DNA of 6,982 bases, taken from contig CAYMTN010000259.1 in NCBI GenBank assembly GCA_964393335.1, positions 1-6,982 of the forward strand, written 5' to 3'. Positions 4,747-6,982 of the stretch are shown piece after piece; the first letter of the stretch is position 1; every line of letters starts with the position of its first letter. Under the pieces are notes generated by a model that worked only from the letters and a program-made list of their open reading frames with translations, had not been told where the DNA came from and did no database searches. Origin of the DNA: CAYMTN01 sp964393335 (GTDB lineage Bacteria; Chloroflexota; Anaerolineae; Aggregatilineales; Aggregatilineaceae). The position numbers and the translations under genes are program-made.

Positions 4747-6462
4747 TCAGCGCGCTTGTTCTGCCAGGGCGTAGGCGTCCGGCAGCAGTTCGAGCACATC
4801 CCCGGCGGTTACGCTGGCGGTCGTGCTGAATATGTCGGCGGCGCGGACTCCGGCCATGCCGTGCAGCCACGCACCGGCGAGCGCCGCATCGAACGGCGCG
4901 AGTCCCTGGGCGCGCAGGCCAGTAATCGACCCGGCCAGCACGTCGCCGGTCCCGGCGCTGGAGAGGGCCGCCGTCGCAAAAGGCAGCAGCGCGGTCCGTC
5001 CATCCGGCGCAGCCACGACCGTAAACGCCCCCTTGAGCACGACCACGCACTGCCACGCGGCGGCTTTTTCCTGCGCCAGCGCGAGGCGGTTGGCCTGCAC
5101 GTCGTCCGTTTCGAGCCGCGCCAGCCGCGCAAACTCGCCGGGGTGCGGCGTCAGGATCGTATCCGGTGGCACGAAGTCCGGCCAATCGTCCATCCCGGCC
5201 AGCAGATTCAGCCCGTCGGCATCGATGACCAGCGGCGGCAGCGCAACCGGCGCGTCGTCGTTTTCGGACTCGTCGTTATCCGCCGGTACAAACCCGATGG
5301 CGCGTGAGTGGCGGATTTCCTCTTTGGGTCGCAGCATCTCGCGCATGAACTCGCCAGTGACGCTTTCACGCCCCAGGCCGGGACCGATCAGCAGCGCGCT
5401 GTACCCTTCGATCTCTTTGCGCAGCACCTTCACGGCGGCTTCGTTGATCACGCCCATATTGTGCGGCAGCAGAATCCAGGTGGCTTCGGGCAGCATTCCG
5501 GCCAGAGTGGGCATAATGATCTGCGGCGCGCCGACGGTTACCAGCCCCGCGCCGACGCGGTATGCTGCCGCCGCCGACAGGTACGCCGCGCCGGTGTAGT
5601 TCAGGCTGCCCGCGACGATCATGGCCTTGCCGAACGTGCCCTTGTGGCTGTTACGCGAGCGTTCCGGCAGGCGCGCCCCGGCTTCGGCGGCATCGACCAG
5701 CATCAGCGGGATGCCGTCCAGCTCCGGCAGGTGGGCGGGCAGGCCGATGTCACCGACGTGCAGCGTCCCGACGGCGTCCGCGCCGGGGAAGACGAACAGG
5801 CCCGGTTTGGCCGCGCCAAAGGTCACGGTTTCACCGGCAGGGATCGTGTTTTTGTCAAGCTCGCCTGTGTCACAGTCGAGGCCGCTGGGACAATCCACCG
5901 CGATCACCAGCGGGCCATAGTCGCGCACCCGATCGGGCGGATCGGCAGGTGTCGTGAAATGCAGGGCAGGGCGCTCGTTGCGGCGCTGGTTCAGAGCGGT
6001 ATGCACCGCCTGGAGCACTTTGGCCGCATCACCTTTGACCGGCAGGCGCAGGCTGGTGCCGAACAGCGCATCGATCACGATGTCCGCGCTGCCGACCAGA
6101 TTCTTCAGCACGCGGTAGCCCTGGCCGCTGTCGTTCTTGGCGTCGGCGATGAACAGGCCCGCATCGCGCGCCGCGACGAACACGGCGTCGTCCTCGCCGC
6201 GCGGGACGAGCAAAAACGCGCCAACCGACGCGCCATCGATCTCCCCGGCCAGAATCCGGCCCGCAACCAGCCCGTCGCCGCCGTTGTTGCCCGGCCCGAC
6301 GACGATGGCGATACGCGGTTCCGGCAGGCCGATCACCAGTTGTTTGACTCGTTCGGCGACGGCGCGCCCGGCCATCTCCATCATGTCCGCGAAGCTGTGA
6401 CCGGCGGCATCCGCCGCTTGTTCGATGGCGCGCATTTGTTCAACGGTTACGATTTTGGGCAT
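4747..6462 (-). CDS. nnrD: Bifunctional NAD(P)H-hydrate repair enzyme (epimerase NnrE / dehydratase NnrD fusion)
   Basis: The 571-aa cytoplasmic enzyme repairs damaged NADH and NADPH hydrates. The N-terminal YjeF_N half epimerises R-NAD(P)HX to the S form, and the C-terminal half dehydrates S-NAD(P)HX using a nucleotide (ADP in most bacterial enzymes). N-terminal motifs: GPGNNGGDG (56-64), VIDALFG (129-135) and AVDCPSGLDCDTG (188-200). C-terminal motifs: HKGTFGKAMIVAGS (273-286), GPGLG (360-364), IDADGLN (413-419), TPHPGE (438-443) and AGTGDVLAG (503-511), with Asp507 the expected catalytic residue. Two stretches look like insertions: a polar one at about 157-183 and an acidic one at about 378-408, making the protein longer than the roughly 500 residues usual for the fusion. 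The start is ATG at 6462 (MPKIVTVEQM, typical for the family), with GGGAG (6478-6474) eleven bases upstream. Upstream in-frame codons overlap the AAA+ gene and encode nothing recognisable. Confidence 0.95.
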   Translation of the reverse strand: MPKIVTVEQMRAIEQAADAAGHSFADMMEMAGRAVAERVKQLVIGLPEPRIAIVVGPGNNGGDGLVAGRILAGEIDGASVGAFLLVPRGEDDAVFVAARDAGLFIADAKNDSGQGYRVLKNLVGSADIVIDALFGTSLRLPVKGDAAKVLQAVHTALNQRRNERPALHFTTPADPPDRVRDYGPLVIAVDCPSGLDCDTGELDKNTIPAGETVTFGAAKPGLFVFPGADAVGTLHVGDIGLPAHLPELDGIPLMLVDAAEAGARLPERSRNSHKGTFGKAMIVAGSLNYTGAAYLSAAAAYRVGAGLVTVGAPQIIMPTLAGMLPEATWILLPHNMGVINEAAVKVLRKEIEGYSALLIGPGLGRESVTGEFMREMLRPKEEIRHSRAIGFVPADNDESENDDAPVALPPLVIDADGLNLLAGMDDWPDFVPPDTILTPHPGEFARLARLETDDVQANRLALAQEKAAAWQCVVVLKGAFTVVAAPDGRTALLPFATAALSSAGTGDVLAGSITGLRAQGLAPFDAALAGAWLHGMAGVRAADIFSTTASVTAGDVLELLPDAYALAEQAR

Positions 6463-6538
6463 AGACTCGTTTTCTCCCTGCCGTGCCGGACGTACCCCGG
6501 CCTCGTGAAAGTCATGATGTGTGTGAAAACCGATCCGC

Positions 6539-6982
6539 TCAGTCCAGGTCCACGAAGTAGGCCGCTGCCGCGCGATCCAGCAGCGTTTTCGTGAGCGCGG
6601 GCGGCGTGTTTTCGTAGCGGGCGATGTCGATGATCTGGGCGATGATGTCACGCGGGTGCACGGCGCGCAGGTTGCGGTCGTTTTTGATGTACCACTCCTG
6701 CAACAGGTACGCCAGCCCTTTTTCGTCGTAGGGGACGCGCTGCGCGTCACACATGCGTCTGAAGATTTCGCGGAACTCCTCGTAGCTCGGATCACCGACC
6801 TCGATCTTGTGCGGGATACGGCGCAAAAATGCCTCGTCTACCAGGTCGGCGGGCGGCATGTTCGTGCTGAAGACGATCAACACGTTAAACGGAATCTCGA
6901 TCTTGCGCCCGGTAGAGAGCGTCAGGAAGTCCACGCGGCTTTCGAGCGGCACGATCCAGCGGTTGAGCAGGTCACGCGGGCG
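6539..6982 (-). CDS. AAA+ ATPase, C-terminal part (5' end beyond window)
   Basis: The frame stays open to the right edge, so only the last 147 residues are present; a GTG at 6952 is internal and not a start, because the conserved sequence RPRDLLNRWIVPLE continues upstream of it. Visible elements: the sensor-1 type strand VLIVFSTN (34-41), the DEAFLRRI segment (49-56) that carries the probable arginine finger, KIEV, and a helical lid domain with RAVHPRDII (106-114) and a terminal AAAAYFVDLD. The Walker A and B motifs would lie outside the window. AAA+ proteins use ATP hydrolysis to remodel partners; the partner here is unknown. It runs in the same direction as the NAD(P)HX repair gene, 76 bases upstream of it, with no evident terminator between, so the two could be co-transcribed. 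Confidence 0.8.
   Translation of the reverse strand, partial: RPRDLLNRWIVPLESRVDFLTLSTGRKIEIPFNVLIVFSTNMPPADLVDEAFLRRIPHKIEVGDPSYEEFREIFRRMCDAQRVPYDEKGLAYLLQEWYIKNDRNLRAVHPRDIIAQIIDIARYENTPPALTKTLLDRAAAAYFVDLD

Noticed and set aside
6485..6501. Five-base-pair hairpin GCCGG/CCGGC upstream of the NAD(P)HX repair gene
   Set aside because: It is short, lacks a T run in the minus-strand direction, and such palindromes are common in GC-rich DNA.
5308..6594. Long plus-strand open frame (428 codons) opposite the NAD(P)HX repair gene
   Set aside because: It is antisense to a gene with every expected catalytic motif, and its translation is rich in Gln, Arg, His and Ala with no domain, as expected for a GC-rich shadow frame.
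6463..6795. In-frame upstream extension of the NAD(P)HX repair gene to a start at 6795
   Set aside because: The extension is rich in Arg/Ser/Thr and low-complexity, overlaps the clearly conserved AAA+ coding frame on the same strand, and the family's normal N-terminus begins at the ATG at 6462.

Overview
This is a GC-rich bacterial chromosomal window. The gene content (bacterial RRM protein with a PHAX-like C-terminus, YtxH-type small membrane proteins, DUF3307, fused NnrE/NnrD, an SRPBCC protein with a long Pro/Ala/Glu-rich tail) resembles Chloroflexota of the Anaerolineae type. That placement is inference from gene style; no phylogenetic marker is complete here. I see no mobile element, CRISPR array or sign of recent transfer.

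Layout. Positions 1-55 are the 3' part of a tRNA-His(GTG) gene, followed by a hairpin-plus-T-run terminator (59-85). Two minus-strand genes follow: an SRPBCC-domain protein with a large disordered tail holding a 36-bp tandem repeat (94-1593), and upstream of it a DUF3307 membrane protein (1661-2350). A control region at about 2351-2509 separates these from a plus-strand cluster and carries candidate divergent extended -10 promoters and short inverted repeats.

The plus-strand cluster (2510-4662) has five closely spaced genes: a 93-aa three-helix membrane protein, a 167-aa two-helix protein resembling DUF948/YtxG, a YtxH-like protein, an RRM protein whose second half matches the PHAX RNA-binding domain, and a 144-aa four-helix membrane protein. 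The last start codon directly abuts the stop of the RRM gene. The cluster looks like one transcription unit of envelope-associated small proteins plus one cytoplasmic RNA-binding protein.

A hairpin at 4684-4708 lies between this cluster and the converging minus-strand genes. Those are a bifunctional NAD(P)HX epimerase/dehydratase (4747-6462), a metabolite-repair enzyme, and upstream of it the C-terminal part of an AAA+ ATPase that runs off the right edge (6539-6982).

The most notable item is the RRM-PHAX fusion at 3676-4227: the PHAX fold is best known from the eukaryotic snRNA export adaptor, and here it is joined to an RRM in a bacterial operon. Nothing in the window proves a wholly new system.
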